64,000 nt of DNA from an uncultured Methanobrevibacter sp. (GCF_902784195.1 NZ_CACZTX010000003.1:1-64000); one strand, 5' to 3'. Positions 45,505-55,507 are shown, counted from the first letter of the stretch. Notes: generated from the sequence alone by a model not told the origin. Translations and numbers: made by a program.

Positions 45505-45748
45505 TTAGACACCTTAATTTTAGTTTTAACATTATAATTAAATTATAATCAATTACTATATTAGAAAATATTTTAAATAAAGTTTACTTTTTATTTAAGA
45601 AATGTTTGCAATCAAATAGGAAACTTTATTTTAATGAATTAATATATATTTAATTATTAGTATAAATTAGATAACTTAATTTTTTTAAATTAATCTCGAG
45701 ATTTTAATTTATTCTAATTCAATATTTAAATATTTAAATGGTGAAAAA

Positions 45749-46642
45749 ATGGAAATTAACGGTGTAGAAATTAAAGATACTTACGCAGAAGGTTTCGGAA
45801 TTAAAGTAACTAGAATCTTAGTAACTGCAGCAACTCCAAGACTTGCAAAAATCGCAGCAACTGAAGCAACCGGTTACGGAACTTCTGTAATTGGATGTCC
45901 TGCTGAAGCAGGTATTGACTGTTTTGTACCAGCTGAATGTACTCCTGACGGAAGACCTGGTTACGCAATCATGATTTGTCAAGGTGGTAAAAAAGCACTC
46001 GATCACGAATTAATGGAAAGAATCGGTATGTGTGTATTAACCGCTCCTACTGCAGCTGCATTCAACTTACTTGAATCTGAAGAAACCTTAAAAACCGGTA
46101 ACAAACTCAAATTCTTCGGTGACGGTTACGAAAAAGAATGCTGCATTGACGGCAGAAAAATACACTCCATTCCAATCATGTCTGGTGACTTCTTAGTAGA
46201 ATCCGAATTCGGTTACAAAGATGGTGTAGCTGGAGGAAACTTCTTCATTTTAGCTAAAGATGTAATGGCTGGAGTAAAAGCAGCACAATTAGCTGTAAAA
46301 GCAATTTCCCACGTACCTGGTACTATTACCCCATTCCCTGGTGGTATGGTTGCTTCCGGTTCCAAAGTAGGTTCCAACAAATATTCCAAATTCTTAAATG
46401 CATCCACTAACGAAAAAATGTGTGTAACCTTAAAAGACCAAGTAGACTCTGACATCAGACCAGATGCAGACGGTGTATTTGAAATCGTTATTGACGGTGT
46501 AGATGAAGAATCTGTAAAAGCAGCTATGAAAGCTGGTATTATGGCAGCTTGTACTGTTGATGGTGTACTTGAAATTAGTGCAGGTAACTTCGACGGTAAG
46601 TTAGGTGCTTACATCATGAAATTACACGAATTATTCGAATAA
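45749..46642 (+). CDS. ftr: Formylmethanofuran:tetrahydromethanopterin formyltransferase
   Basis: Second step of methanogenesis from CO2: transfers the formyl group from formylmethanofuran to H4MPT in the cytoplasm. The 297-residue product matches Ftr in length. Recognisable segments are [20 protein letters not shown] (in parts), [41 protein letters not shown], and a late [19 protein letters not shown] lies 5 nt before ATG 45749. Strong codon bias suits a highly expressed catabolic enzyme. It is a single-gene unit with its own terminator. Confidence 0.97.
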   Translation: MEINGVEIKDTYAEGFGIKVTRILVTAATPRLAKIAATEATGYGTSVIGCPAEAGIDCFVPAECTPDGRPGYAIMICQGGKKALDHELMERIGMCVLTAPTAAAFNLLESEETLKTGNKLKFFGDGYEKECCIDGRKIHSIPIMSGDFLVESEFGYKDGVAGGNFFILAKDVMAGVKAAQLAVKAISHVPGTITPFPGGMVASGSKVGSNKYSKFLNASTNEKMCVTLKDQVDSDIRPDADGVFEIVIDGVDEESVKAAMKAGIMAACTVDGVLEISAGNFDGKLGAYIMKLHELFE

Positions 46643-46705
46643 TTCTGTAATTTATTAAAATTTAATTTAATTAGTACATTAGCTTAAGATGATGTATTAA
46701 TATTT

Positions 46706-46724
46706 TGAGATAATTTTATTATCT
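46706..46724 (+). terminator. Hairpin terminator after ftr
   Basis: GAGATAAT and ATTATCTC form a perfect 8-bp stem with loop TTT, followed by a long T-rich run. It lies 64 bases after the ftr stop. Confidence 0.75.
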
Positions 46725-46828
46725 CTTCTTTTTTTATTTTTTTATTTTTTTTATCCTGTCTATGTTATCTATTTTTTAACGAAATTTTTTGAAATTGCAT
46801 TATAATTATTGGGTAGAGGAATGTCTGA

Positions 46829-47401
46829 ATGAAGGAATATTTACTGGAGACAAAAAGCATTGATTATATGAATCCACATATTCAAGAAAAGGTTCAAAAA
46901 TTAAAAGATCAATCATGTGATGATGCAGATTATATTAAAAGAGCTTTTATCTTTGTCAGAGATGAAATTCCACACTCATGGGATATACAAACAAATATAG
47001 TTTCAAGGACAGCCAGTGATGCATTAATAAATAAGACAGGTATATGCTGGGCAAAATCATGTCTTCTTGCAGCACTTCTTAGAGCAAATGGAATTCCATC
47101 CGGAATCAGTTATCAACTCCTTACAATAGCTGAGGATGATAGTTTAGGTCATATTGTTCATGCCTTGAATACAGTCTATATTGAAGATTCAAATAAGTGG
47201 ATTAGGCTTGATGCCCGTGGAAACGTTGGAAATGGTGGTATTGAGTTTAGTTTAGACAAAGATTACTTGGCTTTCTCACCTAGAAGCGAATTTGGAGAAA
47301 TCGATTATAACTACAATAATCCTGATTTGGATGAAAGACTAGTTAATAAACTTGAAGAAACTGATAATCTAATGGAAATGAAAATAGATTTTGAGTTTTA
47401 A
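46829..47401 (+). CDS. Transglutaminase-like cysteine protease-fold protein
   Basis: Predicted enzyme of 190 residues with the transglutaminase-like catalytic triad. Cys lies in KTGICWAKSCLLAALLRANGIP, His in GHIVHALNTVYI, and Asp in WIRLDARGN. It has no signal peptide. AGAGG (46815-46819) is 9 nt upstream of ATG 46829. An ATG between them (46821) opens only a three-codon frame whose TGA overlaps the true start as ATGA. It is convergent with the K+ channel gene; dyad arms AAAGAGT/ACTCTTT (47420-47442) lie at the junction. Substrate unknown. Confidence 0.83.
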   Translation: MKEYLLETKSIDYMNPHIQEKVQKLKDQSCDDADYIKRAFIFVRDEIPHSWDIQTNIVSRTASDALINKTGICWAKSCLLAALLRANGIPSGISYQLLTIAEDDSLGHIVHALNTVYIEDSNKWIRLDARGNVGNGGIEFSLDKDYLAFSPRSEFGEIDYNYNNPDLDERLVNKLEETDNLMEMKIDFEF

Positions 47402-47433
47402 TTAGTTGAGATTTTAAAAAAAGAGTTTAGAGT

Positions 47434-48564
47434 TTACTCTTTAAATTGTTTAGTAAACTCATTTATTTCATCAAAGCTTAAATTAACTCCTAAAACAATT
47501 CCCTCATTTTCAAGTTCTTTAATTGCCATATTTAAAAAGAATTGATCAGGTCCGGATACCCAATGGGAATGAACTTCATTTACAGTGTTGTAAATAGTTT
47601 CCAAGGATTCTCGAACATTTTTATTTGAATTTATTTTTTCAATGAAGGCATCCTCTTCACTTTCATCTAAAACACCAATGGTTCTTGAAACAGGGGTCTT
47701 GATTCCATGGAGATGGTATTCAATATTTTCAAGATGACAGTTGTATTTTCTAAGGATATCCAATTCCTTTGCAACAAAATCGACTCCATGCTTTTCAGTG
47801 ATATGGATTAAATTAGGTTGTACAGCAGCAAAGTAGATGTCAGTTCCTCCACTTGATTCAGGGGAGATAACCTTATTTGCACCGGCATGCTTTAATCTTT
47901 TAATGCTTTCCTTTTTGCTTGCCCTTGAAACGATCCATGCATCATTATACAATTCCCTTGTTGTAAGGACGATAAATAGATTATCAACATCACTGCCAGT
48001 TGCAACTATCACACCTAATGATTTGTCTATATTAAGTTTTTTAAGTGTCTTGTCTTCAGTAGCATTTCCATTAAGCAAGATTACATTTTCATTCTCTTCA
48101 ATATCCTCTAATTTTTCCTCATTTTTTTCAATAATGATTACTTTTTGGTTTCTTTTCATTAATTCTTCATAAACTGCAGTACCTACTCGTCCAAATCCAC
48201 ATAATATATAGTGATTTTGTATGTCTGCTAATTTCCTTTCCATAATTCTTCCACTCCTCATATCTTGAAGGTTTTGTGTAACTGAACTAATGATAAATGT
48301 AACGATATAAGCTAGAATCCCGACTCCTGATAGTGCCAATGTAACAGAAAAGATCTTTTGCAAGGGAGTTATTGGGAAAATGTCTCCATATCCTACTGTA
48401 GCAAGGGTTATTATAGTGTAATATATTGAATCGTATATGTCCAATTCCATAATGTACATGGATCCTAAAATTCCATATAATAATATAATAACAATAATGA
48501 GCACTGCATAAATTCCTGTTCTGTCTCTTCTAGAATAATTGTATATGATTTTTATGCCTTTCAT
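47434..48564 (-). CDS. MthK-type potassium channel with RCK domain
   Basis: Predicted K+ channel of 376 residues. Two membrane segments (about 18-38 and 70-95) flank a pore with the filter TVGYGD at residues 56-61. A cytoplasmic RCK domain begins at about residue 115 (YILCGFGRVGTAV, then VIIIEKNEEKLEDIEE and VIVATGSDVDNLF), and a C-terminal regulatory lobe follows. MthK of Methanothermobacter is built the same way and makes extra free RCK subunits from internal Met107. Here Met108 is preceded by an SD-like GAGGAGTG within the gene. The gene converges with the transglutaminase-like gene. Confidence 0.92.
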   Translation of the reverse strand: MKGIKIIYNYSRRDRTGIYAVLIIVIILLYGILGSMYIMELDIYDSIYYTIITLATVGYGDIFPITPLQKIFSVTLALSGVGILAYIVTFIISSVTQNLQDMRSGRIMERKLADIQNHYILCGFGRVGTAVYEELMKRNQKVIIIEKNEEKLEDIEENENVILLNGNATEDKTLKKLNIDKSLGVIVATGSDVDNLFIVLTTRELYNDAWIVSRASKKESIKRLKHAGANKVISPESSGGTDIYFAAVQPNLIHITEKHGVDFVAKELDILRKYNCHLENIEYHLHGIKTPVSRTIGVLDESEEDAFIEKINSNKNVRESLETIYNTVNEVHSHWVSGPDQFFLNMAIKELENEGIVLGVNLSFDEINEFTKQFKE

Positions 48565-48791
48565 TATTAGCCCTCATTCGGATTCCAGTTTTTATTTTTT
48601 TAAAAAGTTCTTTTTTATGAATTTTATGTTCTGGCTTATGGCACAGATTTTTTTAATTTTCTTTAATTTTTCAGTTATTGTCCTTATATTTAATTATTAG
48701 TTTGATTATATAATATAATGTTTATGTAATTTTTTTAAAATTGTTCTAATTTTTATAGGAATTTTTTTTAAATGATTAAAAAGGTGAAACA

Positions 48792-50363
48792 ATGGATCCA
48801 ATTGATATGATGACAACAGATTATAATTGTGAGTATTTGGGGCTTTCTCGTTTGTGCTTAATGGAGAATGCTGGAAAATCATTATCAGATGAGGTGGCAA
48901 CCCTTTCAACTTTCAAGTTTTCAAAACCTGTTAAGATTCTAATATTTACAGGTTCTGGAGGAAACGGAGGAGACGGTTTTGTAGCTGCAAGGCATTTGTT
49001 GAATAGGGGATTTGAAGTGGAAGTCTACTGCTTGAATGCTCTAGAGGAGATTAAGTCTGATGATGCATTGATCAATCTTGAGATTCTCATGAACATGGAA
49101 CCAAGGGTTTCACGATTGTCTGTTGATTTCATTAAGGATTCCAGTGATTTGGATAAACTTGATTTTGACTCAAATAGTGAATATATTGTGCTTGATTGTC
49201 TTCTTGGAACTGGAATCAAAGGAAAACTTAGAACAAAGGTTAGAAAAACAGTAGAATTGATTAATGCAATTAATGGTTTGAAAGTGGCAGTGGATGCTCC
49301 TTCAGGTTTGGATCCATTAACTGGGGAGATATCCGACATTGCTGTTGAAGCTGATTATACTGTAAGTTTTCATAAGATCAAGACTGGCGTCAAATTGGCA
49401 GGTGAGGAAAAGACTGGTGGAGTAATCACCTGCGATATTGGAATTCCAATTGAAGCTGAACTATTCGTTGAAGGTGGAGACTTACTCAGATTAAAGAATA
49501 GGTCTAAAGACTCCCATAAAGGCAATAACGGTAAGGTCTTGATTGTTGGGGGAAGCAAGGATTATTATGGTGCCCCTGCAATCTCAGCAAAGGCAGCTAT
49601 TGCAACAGGTGCAGATTTGACTTATATTTGCACTCCTCAAAACGCTGCTCTTGCCATAAAGGCAATATCTGAAGACTTTATTGTAAAAGAGGCAAAAGGT
49701 GATTGCCTGTCTTTGGATGATTTAGATGACATTTTGGAACTTGCCTCAAAAGTTGATGCAGTGTTATTAGGTCCAGGTTCAAGTCAAAATGAGGAAACAG
49801 GCAAGCTATTCAATGTATTGGCAATGAAGATTGACAAGCCATTGGTATTGGATGCAGATGCATTGAAATTAGTTGATTTAAGTCTTGTTTCCAAAAAGGA
49901 GGACTTGATTCTCACACCTCATTTATCTGAATTCAAGTCATTCTTTAAAAACGTTTCAAAAGATGATTTGAATAATCTTGAGAAATTTGTCAAATTGGAA
50001 GACAAGGAGAATTTGGACTTTAGAAAAGTCAACGATAAGATTGATGCCATTCATAAGATTATAAAAAGTATTGAAGGTTCCGTTATATTGAAAGGAAAAT
50101 ATGATTTCATTTTCAATGGAAATAGGTTGAAGATTAACAGAACAGGCAATCCTGGAATGACCGTTGGCGGAACTGGAGATGCATTGGCAGGAATTGCCTT
50201 AAGTTTACTCTCTCAAGGATTAAGTAGTTTTGATGCAGCGCTTCTTGCTCCATATCTTAATGGAAAAGCTGGAGATTTGGCTTATGAAGCTCAAGGATAT
50301 GGTTTCGGAGCACAGGACTTGACACAGTATTTAGGTGCTGTTATGAATGGTTTAATTGAATAA
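48792..50363 (+). CDS. nnrD: Bifunctional NAD(P)H-hydrate epimerase / ADP-dependent dehydratase
   Basis: Repairs hydrated NAD(P)H. The 523-residue protein has both domains. An N-terminal YjeF epimerase domain (about 1-215) shows MENAGKSLSDEV, FTGSGGNGGDGFVAARHL and DCLLGTGIKGKL. A C-terminal carbohydrate-kinase-like dehydratase (about 225-520) shows GNNGKVLIVGGSKDYYGAP, LLGPGSSQNEETG, LDADALKLV, LTPHLSEF and NPGMTVGGTGDALAGI. GGTGA lies 5 nt before the ATG. The fused arrangement is normal for prokaryotes. sfsA follows at 93 nt on the same strand. Confidence 0.94.
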   Translation: MDPIDMMTTDYNCEYLGLSRLCLMENAGKSLSDEVATLSTFKFSKPVKILIFTGSGGNGGDGFVAARHLLNRGFEVEVYCLNALEEIKSDDALINLEILMNMEPRVSRLSVDFIKDSSDLDKLDFDSNSEYIVLDCLLGTGIKGKLRTKVRKTVELINAINGLKVAVDAPSGLDPLTGEISDIAVEADYTVSFHKIKTGVKLAGEEKTGGVITCDIGIPIEAELFVEGGDLLRLKNRSKDSHKGNNGKVLIVGGSKDYYGAPAISAKAAIATGADLTYICTPQNAALAIKAISEDFIVKEAKGDCLSLDDLDDILELASKVDAVLLGPGSSQNEETGKLFNVLAMKIDKPLVLDADALKLVDLSLVSKKEDLILTPHLSEFKSFFKNVSKDDLNNLEKFVKLEDKENLDFRKVNDKIDAIHKIIKSIEGSVILKGKYDFIFNGNRLKINRTGNPGMTVGGTGDALAGIALSLLSQGLSSFDAALLAPYLNGKAGDLAYEAQGYGFGAQDLTQYLGAVMNGLIE

Positions 50364-50456
50364 TTAAATTATATTTTTATAGGGTAATTAATGAATAATA
50401 AAATTATTCTTTTTTATTCTTTTTTTAATTTTATTTTTTTTTTTTCAAGTGATTAA

Positions 50457-51164
50457 ATGACTGATTTAGTAAAAGCTATTTTTAGAAACCGGGAGAATAG
50501 ATTCATCGCTGAAGTGGAGATTGATGGAGAAATAGTTAGGGCTCACTTGCCGAATACAGGCAGATGCAAGGAGCTATTGATTGATGGCGTAACTGTTTAT
50601 CTTAAGCCAAGCGACAATCCAAACAGAAAGACAAAATATTCTCTTCATTTGATTGAAAACAATGGAGCACTTGTTGCAATGTATTCTCAACAGGCTAGCA
50701 AGATTGTCATAGATGCCATCTTGAATGGAAAAGTCAAGGAATTGTCCGGATACGATATTGTAGGGTCTGAAAAGACTATCGGCAATTCAAGAATTGATAT
50801 CTATTTGGCTAATTTGGATGAGAATGATAATCCAATAGATGAAACCTATGTTGAAGTTAAATCAGTTACTTTAATAAAAGATGGAATTGCACAGTTTCCG
50901 GATGCCCCTACTGAAAGAGGCAGAAAACATTTGGAAGAGCTTATTTCACTTAAAAAAGAAGGGATTCGTTCAGTTGTATTTTTCTTGATTGAGCATCCAA
51001 ACGGAAACAGCTTTAGGCCTAATTGGGAAAATGATCCAGAATTTTCTCAAACTTTGAAAAAGGCATACCATGAAGGTGTGGAAATTCTTGTCTATAAAAC
51101 AGAAAACACCTTGGAAAAAATAGAGTTGGTCGGAAATTCAATAAACTTTAATTTAGAAAAATAA
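50457..51164 (+). CDS. sfsA: SfsA family protein
   Basis: Homologue of the sugar fermentation stimulation protein, 235 residues. The first part resembles an OB fold (FIAEVEIDGEIVRAHLPNTGRC). The second part has a PD-(D/E)xK nuclease-like pattern: NSRIDIYLAN, then YVEVKSVTL with Glu and Lys, then PDAPTERGRKHLEELI. The biochemical role is unsettled in all organisms. GTGAT lies 3 nt before ATG 50457. It may be co-transcribed with nnrD upstream. Confidence 0.92.
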   Translation: MTDLVKAIFRNRENRFIAEVEIDGEIVRAHLPNTGRCKELLIDGVTVYLKPSDNPNRKTKYSLHLIENNGALVAMYSQQASKIVIDAILNGKVKELSGYDIVGSEKTIGNSRIDIYLANLDENDNPIDETYVEVKSVTLIKDGIAQFPDAPTERGRKHLEELISLKKEGIRSVVFFLIEHPNGNSFRPNWENDPEFSQTLKKAYHEGVEILVYKTENTLEKIELVGNSINFNLEK

Positions 51165-51560
51165 ACTTGATTTGACAAACCTTTTAATATAAAAATCGCT
51201 AATTTTGCTTTAAATTTAAAAATAACAAAAAATAGTTTAATAAAAAGTGAGAATAATATGCAAAGGTTTAATTTTTAAAAAAAACATATGTAAAGGGGGT
51301 GATATGTAATTGAGTACATATTATTCTCGGATAAATATTTATTTTTTTTTATTTATAAAGTTTTTGCATAATGCTGATTTTCATCTTTTTAATTTTCATT
51401 GAAAAATTTATAAATGATATATTATTTCATAAATTTATTGAATTTATTTCAGATATTTAAAAAAAATAGCTTATTTTTGTTTATAAATTAAAAATATCAC
51501 TTTTATAGGTTAAGTCTTTAAAAAACTCTAAAAAAAGAAATAAGAAAATAGATAAATAAA
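51165..51560 (+). other. Intergenic region with orphan strong RBS
   Basis: This 396-base gap lies between the convergent ends of sfsA and argG. It contains GGGGGTGAT at 51295-51303, nearly complementary to the whole anti-SD sequence, directly followed by ATG TAA and then TTG at 51310, which opens a 30-codon frame to TGA at 51400-51402 (MSTYYSRINIYFF...). Nothing else in the gap looks functional. A short leader or small protein is possible. Confidence 0.3.
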
Positions 51561-52736
51561 TTATCTATTTAATTTTTGATAGTTAGCAGCTTGGAGGCCG
51601 TGGTACTTGATCATCCCTTCGATTTCTCTTTGGTCTGTTTCCTTGTCTTCAAAGGTGATTTGTTCAATGCTGTGTAAGCTGAAAGGTGATTTTCTGCTTA
51701 ATGGCTGAATGGAACCTTTGAATAATTTCATTACAACTTCACCGCTAACTCTTCTTTGCATATGGTCGAAAGCTTGGTCGAGGTCTTCTCTTAAAGGCTC
51801 TTGCCATAATGCTTCGTAAACTAAATCAGCATATAATGTGCTCATGTAATCTGCAAATCTTAATTCATCTACAGTCAATACCAATTGCTCTAAAGCTCTG
51901 TGAGCAGCAATCAATAATTTAGCACCTGGAACTTCGTAGGTTTCTCTACTTTTAAGACCAATCATTCTGTTTTCGATGATGTCAACTCTACCTACACCGT
52001 TTTCACCAGCAATTTCATTTGCCTTGTTGATAAGGTCTACAAGTCCCATCATTTCTCCATTGATAGCTACTGGAACACCTTCTTCAAATTCAATGCTTAC
52101 TTTGGTAGGGGTGTCTTTAGCATCTTCAGCAGATTTGGTCCATTCATAGATTTCTTCAGGTGGCTCGTTTGCAGGGTCTTCAAGCACATCCCCTTCAATA
52201 GCTCTTCCCCAAAGGTTTTCATCAATACTGTAGATCTTATCATAGGATAAGTTAAGGCCATGCTCTTTAGCATAAGCAACTTCTTCTGTTCTTGTTAAGT
52301 TCATTTCTCTGATTGGAGCAATGATCTTAAAGTCAGACATTGATCTGATGATGGCTTCAAATCTGAATTGGTCATTTCCTTTACCGGTACATCCGTGTGC
52401 AATTGCAGTTGCACCTTCTTTTTCTGCAATTTCAATGATTTTCATTGCGATTAAAGGTCTTGCAAGTGCAGTGCTTAATGGGTATCCTTCATATTCTGCA
52501 TTTGCCTTGATTCCTCTTGCAATGTATTCATTAGCAAATTCATCTTTTGCATCAATGATATAATGTTTGCCTGTATTGATCTTGTCTGCAGAATTTTGGG
52601 ATTTTTGCAATTCCTCTGCAGGTTGACCAACATCAACACATGCAGTCACTACTTCATAATTATATTCCTCTTCTAATAATTTAACACATACAGTGGTGTC
52701 TAATCCTCCACTGAATGCAAGAACGACTTTTTCCAT
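51561..52736 (-). CDS. argG: Argininosuccinate synthase
   Basis: Joins citrulline and aspartate with ATP in arginine synthesis. The 391-residue product opens with the PP-loop [16 protein letters not shown] and continues with [27 protein letters not shown] (substrate binding) and [16 protein letters not shown]. An AGTGAT RBS lies 2 nt before ATG 52736. It stands alone, divergent from the M14-type gene at 52993. Confidence 0.97.
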   Translation of the reverse strand: MEKVVLAFSGGLDTTVCVKLLEEEYNYEVVTACVDVGQPAEELQKSQNSADKINTGKHYIIDAKDEFANEYIARGIKANAEYEGYPLSTALARPLIAMKIIEIAEKEGATAIAHGCTGKGNDQFRFEAIIRSMSDFKIIAPIREMNLTRTEEVAYAKEHGLNLSYDKIYSIDENLWGRAIEGDVLEDPANEPPEEIYEWTKSAEDAKDTPTKVSIEFEEGVPVAINGEMMGLVDLINKANEIAGENGVGRVDIIENRMIGLKSRETYEVPGAKLLIAAHRALEQLVLTVDELRFADYMSTLYADLVYEALWQEPLREDLDQAFDHMQRRVSGEVVMKLFKGSIQPLSRKSPFSLHSIEQITFEDKETDQREIEGMIKYHGLQAANYQKLNR

Positions 52737-52992
52737 ATTATCACTTTTTCATTAGTAAATTAATTAATTTTAATTTTAAATTTCATAATTAATATGTAAT
52801 TCATTATAATTTAAGTTTAAATTATACTTTAACTTTTGTTTTTTATAATATATAGTTTTTAAGTTTAAATAAAATAAAAAATAAATAATTTATTGATTTA
52901 GAATACTTATTTTTAAAGATAAAATTAATTGTAGATTAAAGATAAATTAAAGTTATTTTTAAAGATTAAATACTTTTTTAAAAGGCGATTTG

Positions 52993-53742
52993 ATGGATGA
53001 TTTAAATAGAAACGATTTGGAATTGGAGATTATTTCTTCTGAAAGCGGAGGATTCATATCCGCTAACAGAAACATATTCAATAACATTGAATTGTCAGAC
53101 AATTCTAAATTTATCATAAATCAAGCCATTAAGGGAACTCCTATGCTTAAGATTGGATATGGGCCTACTAAAGTCATGCTTGTTGCAGGAGTTCATGGGA
53201 ATGAATTGGCTCCTCAAATTGCTGCTTTGAACTTGATAGATCATATTTATGATTTGGATTTAAATGGAAAGTTGAATGGCACTGTTTATGCCATACCATT
53301 TGCATCCCCAAAGAGCACTATGGAAAATTCAAGGTATCTTGATGGAATTGACTTGAATAGGTCTGCTCATTTGCCTCATACAGTTACAAATATAATTCTA
53401 AAAAAGGCTAAGGATTTGGAAGTTTCTGCTATAGGCGATTTCCATTCATCTGCACCTAATTCCAATCCAGGTAAAGAAGGAATCTTTTGCACAAAGGTCC
53501 CTTGCTCCAAAAGCTATTTCATAGCAGAGCATATTTCCGAAAGGGTAGGTTCTGAAAAGATATTATACCCAAGTGCAGGTGTTCCATTCAAAGGGGCTCT
53601 TGAAGATGAGGCGAATCTGATTCAAATTCCCGCAATAACCTGTGAAGTATTGTCAGCTATTGGATATTCTAATGAGAAAATCTGTAAAAGGTCCTATTTG
53701 CAGATGAAAGCATTTTTAGAATACTTTGGAATAATCGATTAA
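52993..53742 (+). CDS. Succinylglutamate desuccinylase/aspartoacylase-type (M14) enzyme
   Basis: Predicted zinc-dependent deacylase or carboxypeptidase, 249 residues. The zinc pattern is MLVAGVHGNELAPQ (HxxE), followed by IDLNRSAHLP and GDFHSSAP with the third ligand histidine. A late glutamate in ITCEVLSAIG fits the catalytic position. GGCGAT lies 4 nt before ATG 52993; the TTG at 52990 is rejected. Substrate unknown. It is 5' to a membrane hydrolase on the same strand but 230 bases with AT repeats separate them. Confidence 0.83.
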   Translation: MDDLNRNDLELEIISSESGGFISANRNIFNNIELSDNSKFIINQAIKGTPMLKIGYGPTKVMLVAGVHGNELAPQIAALNLIDHIYDLDLNGKLNGTVYAIPFASPKSTMENSRYLDGIDLNRSAHLPHTVTNIILKKAKDLEVSAIGDFHSSAPNSNPGKEGIFCTKVPCSKSYFIAEHISERVGSEKILYPSAGVPFKGALEDEANLIQIPAITCEVLSAIGYSNEKICKRSYLQMKAFLEYFGIID

Positions 53743-54023
53743 TTCATCCAAATAATCTATTTAACATATTTAATCTAATTTAACAATTTTAACATATTTT
53801 AATCTAATTTTAACAATTTTAACATATCCTACTTTTTTTTTTACTGTAAACTATTTATCATTATTACTTCTCAAATGCTCTCATTTAGTTTATATTAGCT
53901 TAAAATCAAATATTTAATATACATACTTGTCTGGAGTGTTTAGAGTATGTTAACTAAATAGGATGTGTTAGTATTTCCTCTTATAAAGGCCATACAATAT
54001 TTGCATTTATTCTTTCTCTATTC

Positions 54024-54695
54024 ATGTTTTATGATCCTTTGGCTATTGCATTAGCGGTAATCTCAGCAAATATTCCAGACTTTGACCATGAGTTCAAAAG
54101 GAATCATGTTCTAACAATCATAGCTCTTGGAGCATTGATTTCATTGTTTCTGTATTTTCTGGGATTGCCTTACTATTTAGGCATTGTGATTATTTTGCTT
54201 GGAGGCATGTTCTTGGTTTCAAGCCATAGAGGATTTACCCATTCTATTTTAGGCGCATTTCTCATAACTGTTTTCCTATCACTGTTTCTCTTTTTTGGAA
54301 TGGGATTGTCTTCCTATGATTTGGATTTAAACAATTCAAGAAACCTAATGATATTATTGATATTGATAATTGCATTGGCATTGCTGTTTCTCAATAAAAG
54401 GTTATCTCCTATATTTTTAGTGGCAATTGCCATTTTGGTGGTATCCGTAAATATGGGATTCATTCATCCCTTAAAAATCAACTTGACATTGATTGCATTT
54501 TCAATATTCTTTGGCTTATGCAGTCATATTGTATTGGACTCTTTCACCCCTTCTGGAGTAAAGGCGTTCAGTCCATTTAGAGACAAGGAATACCATAAGA
54601 AATTTGGTGTTTTACTATTTTTGATTTTAATAGGGATGTTTATTTTATTGTTTCCTAACAAGCTATTGTTTTACCTTAATTTTTTATCTCTTTAA
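54024..54695 (+). CDS. YdjM/DUF457-type membrane-bound metal-dependent hydrolase
   Basis: Integral membrane protein with about six hydrophobic segments. Metal-ligand motifs are seen: IPDFDHEF, SHRGFTHSILG and HIVLDSFTPSG. The first ATG gives 223 residues. In-frame codons upstream to 53973 read ISSYKGHTIFAFILSLF without a stop. This supplies the family's expected N-terminal His motif (Y-K-G/T-H) and first membrane segment, so the true protein likely starts at the ATT codon 53973 (240 residues) or the start codon has mutated. Family members act in LexA-like regulation or phospholipid hydrolysis; the role here is unknown. Confidence 0.78.
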   Translation: MFYDPLAIALAVISANIPDFDHEFKRNHVLTIIALGALISLFLYFLGLPYYLGIVIILLGGMFLVSSHRGFTHSILGAFLITVFLSLFLFFGMGLSSYDLDLNNSRNLMILLILIIALALLFLNKRLSPIFLVAIAILVVSVNMGFIHPLKINLTLIAFSIFFGLCSHIVLDSFTPSGVKAFSPFRDKEYHKKFGVLLFLILIGMFILLFPNKLLFYLNFLSL

Positions 54696-54957
54696 TTCCT
54701 TCTTTTTCAATAAATTTCTCACTGATTTTCACTTATTTTTTAATATTTTTTTTATACTTAGTATTACTATCGCGGTTTATCCATTAATTTCCATGAAAAT
54801 TATAAAAAGATTTATAATAAATAATCATGATAAATAATAGTGTTTATAATATATTAAAAAAATTAATTTTTTTACTATCATTATATATAATTTATATGGT
54901 GCTTTTATTGCATATTTTTCTGCGCAGGATTTTGTCATAAAAGTGTCATGAATATTT

Positions 54958-54990
54958 ATGATAATTTATCATGATTTGTTATGATTTGTT
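54958..54990 (+). promoter_or_regulatory. Dyad and direct repeats upstream of the ehb operon
   Basis: ATGATAATTTATCAT (54958-54972) is a perfect dyad with a one-base centre. ATGATTTGTT then repeats twice without a gap (54971-54990). A related ATCATGATAA lies at 54823-54832 and GTCAT boxes lie between. All are within the 376-base gap (54696-55071) that must contain the ehb promoter; no gene is seen in it. Confidence 0.4.
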
Positions 54991-55071
54991 AAAAAATTTT
55001 AACTAATTTTCTACAAATTTTTGACATATTGTAAATATTGTTATAATTTAAAACATTATGGGGTTATTTTA

Positions 55072-55386
55072 ATGTTTTTAAGTAGAATTTATTATGCGAT
55101 TGCTTATTTAGTGGTTCTTATTTTAGAGATTATCAAATCTACAATAGATATGGCTTTAAGAGTCTTCAAGACTGATGGATTTGAGCCAATTGTGATTGAT
55201 ATTGATACTGAACTAAAAAGACCAATATCCCAAACAATTTTGGCCAACAGCATTACCTTGACTCCTGGAACATTGTCTGTAGACTTGGATAGCGAAAATC
55301 AAGTCATAAAGGTTGCAGTCATTGCTCCAAGGGATGTTAAGGACATTATTCCATTTGAACCTTATATCAAGGGAATGCTAGAATAA
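55072..55386 (+). CDS. ehbA: Energy-converting hydrogenase B subunit A (MnhE-like)
   Basis: First gene of the ehb operon. The 104-residue membrane protein has the MrpE/MnhE pattern: two N-terminal membrane segments (YYAIAYLVVLILEII), then FKTDGFEPIVIDIDTEL and ANSITLTPGTLSVDL, a family hallmark. ATG 55072 is chosen because GGGG lies about 8 nt upstream; the frame begins 51 nt earlier without an RBS. It would sit in the ion-translocating membrane arm with EhbB and EhbC. The gap to ehbB is 121 nt, the largest in the front of the operon. Confidence 0.85.
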   Translation: MFLSRIYYAIAYLVVLILEIIKSTIDMALRVFKTDGFEPIVIDIDTELKRPISQTILANSITLTPGTLSVDLDSENQVIKVAVIAPRDVKDIIPFEPYIKGMLE

Positions 55387-55507
55387 TTTCTAAAAATTCA
55401 TTTTAATAATTAATCCAAATTTTAAAATGATAAAAATGTAAAATAAGCGGTTTAATTTTCAAATTTATGTTTATTGTGTAAATTTATAATCATAGAATGT
55501 GATGATA

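Noticed and set aside
48706-48909. 67-codon minus-strand frame across the nnrD start
   Set aside because: It overlaps the RBS and start of nnrD on the other strand and has no support of its own.
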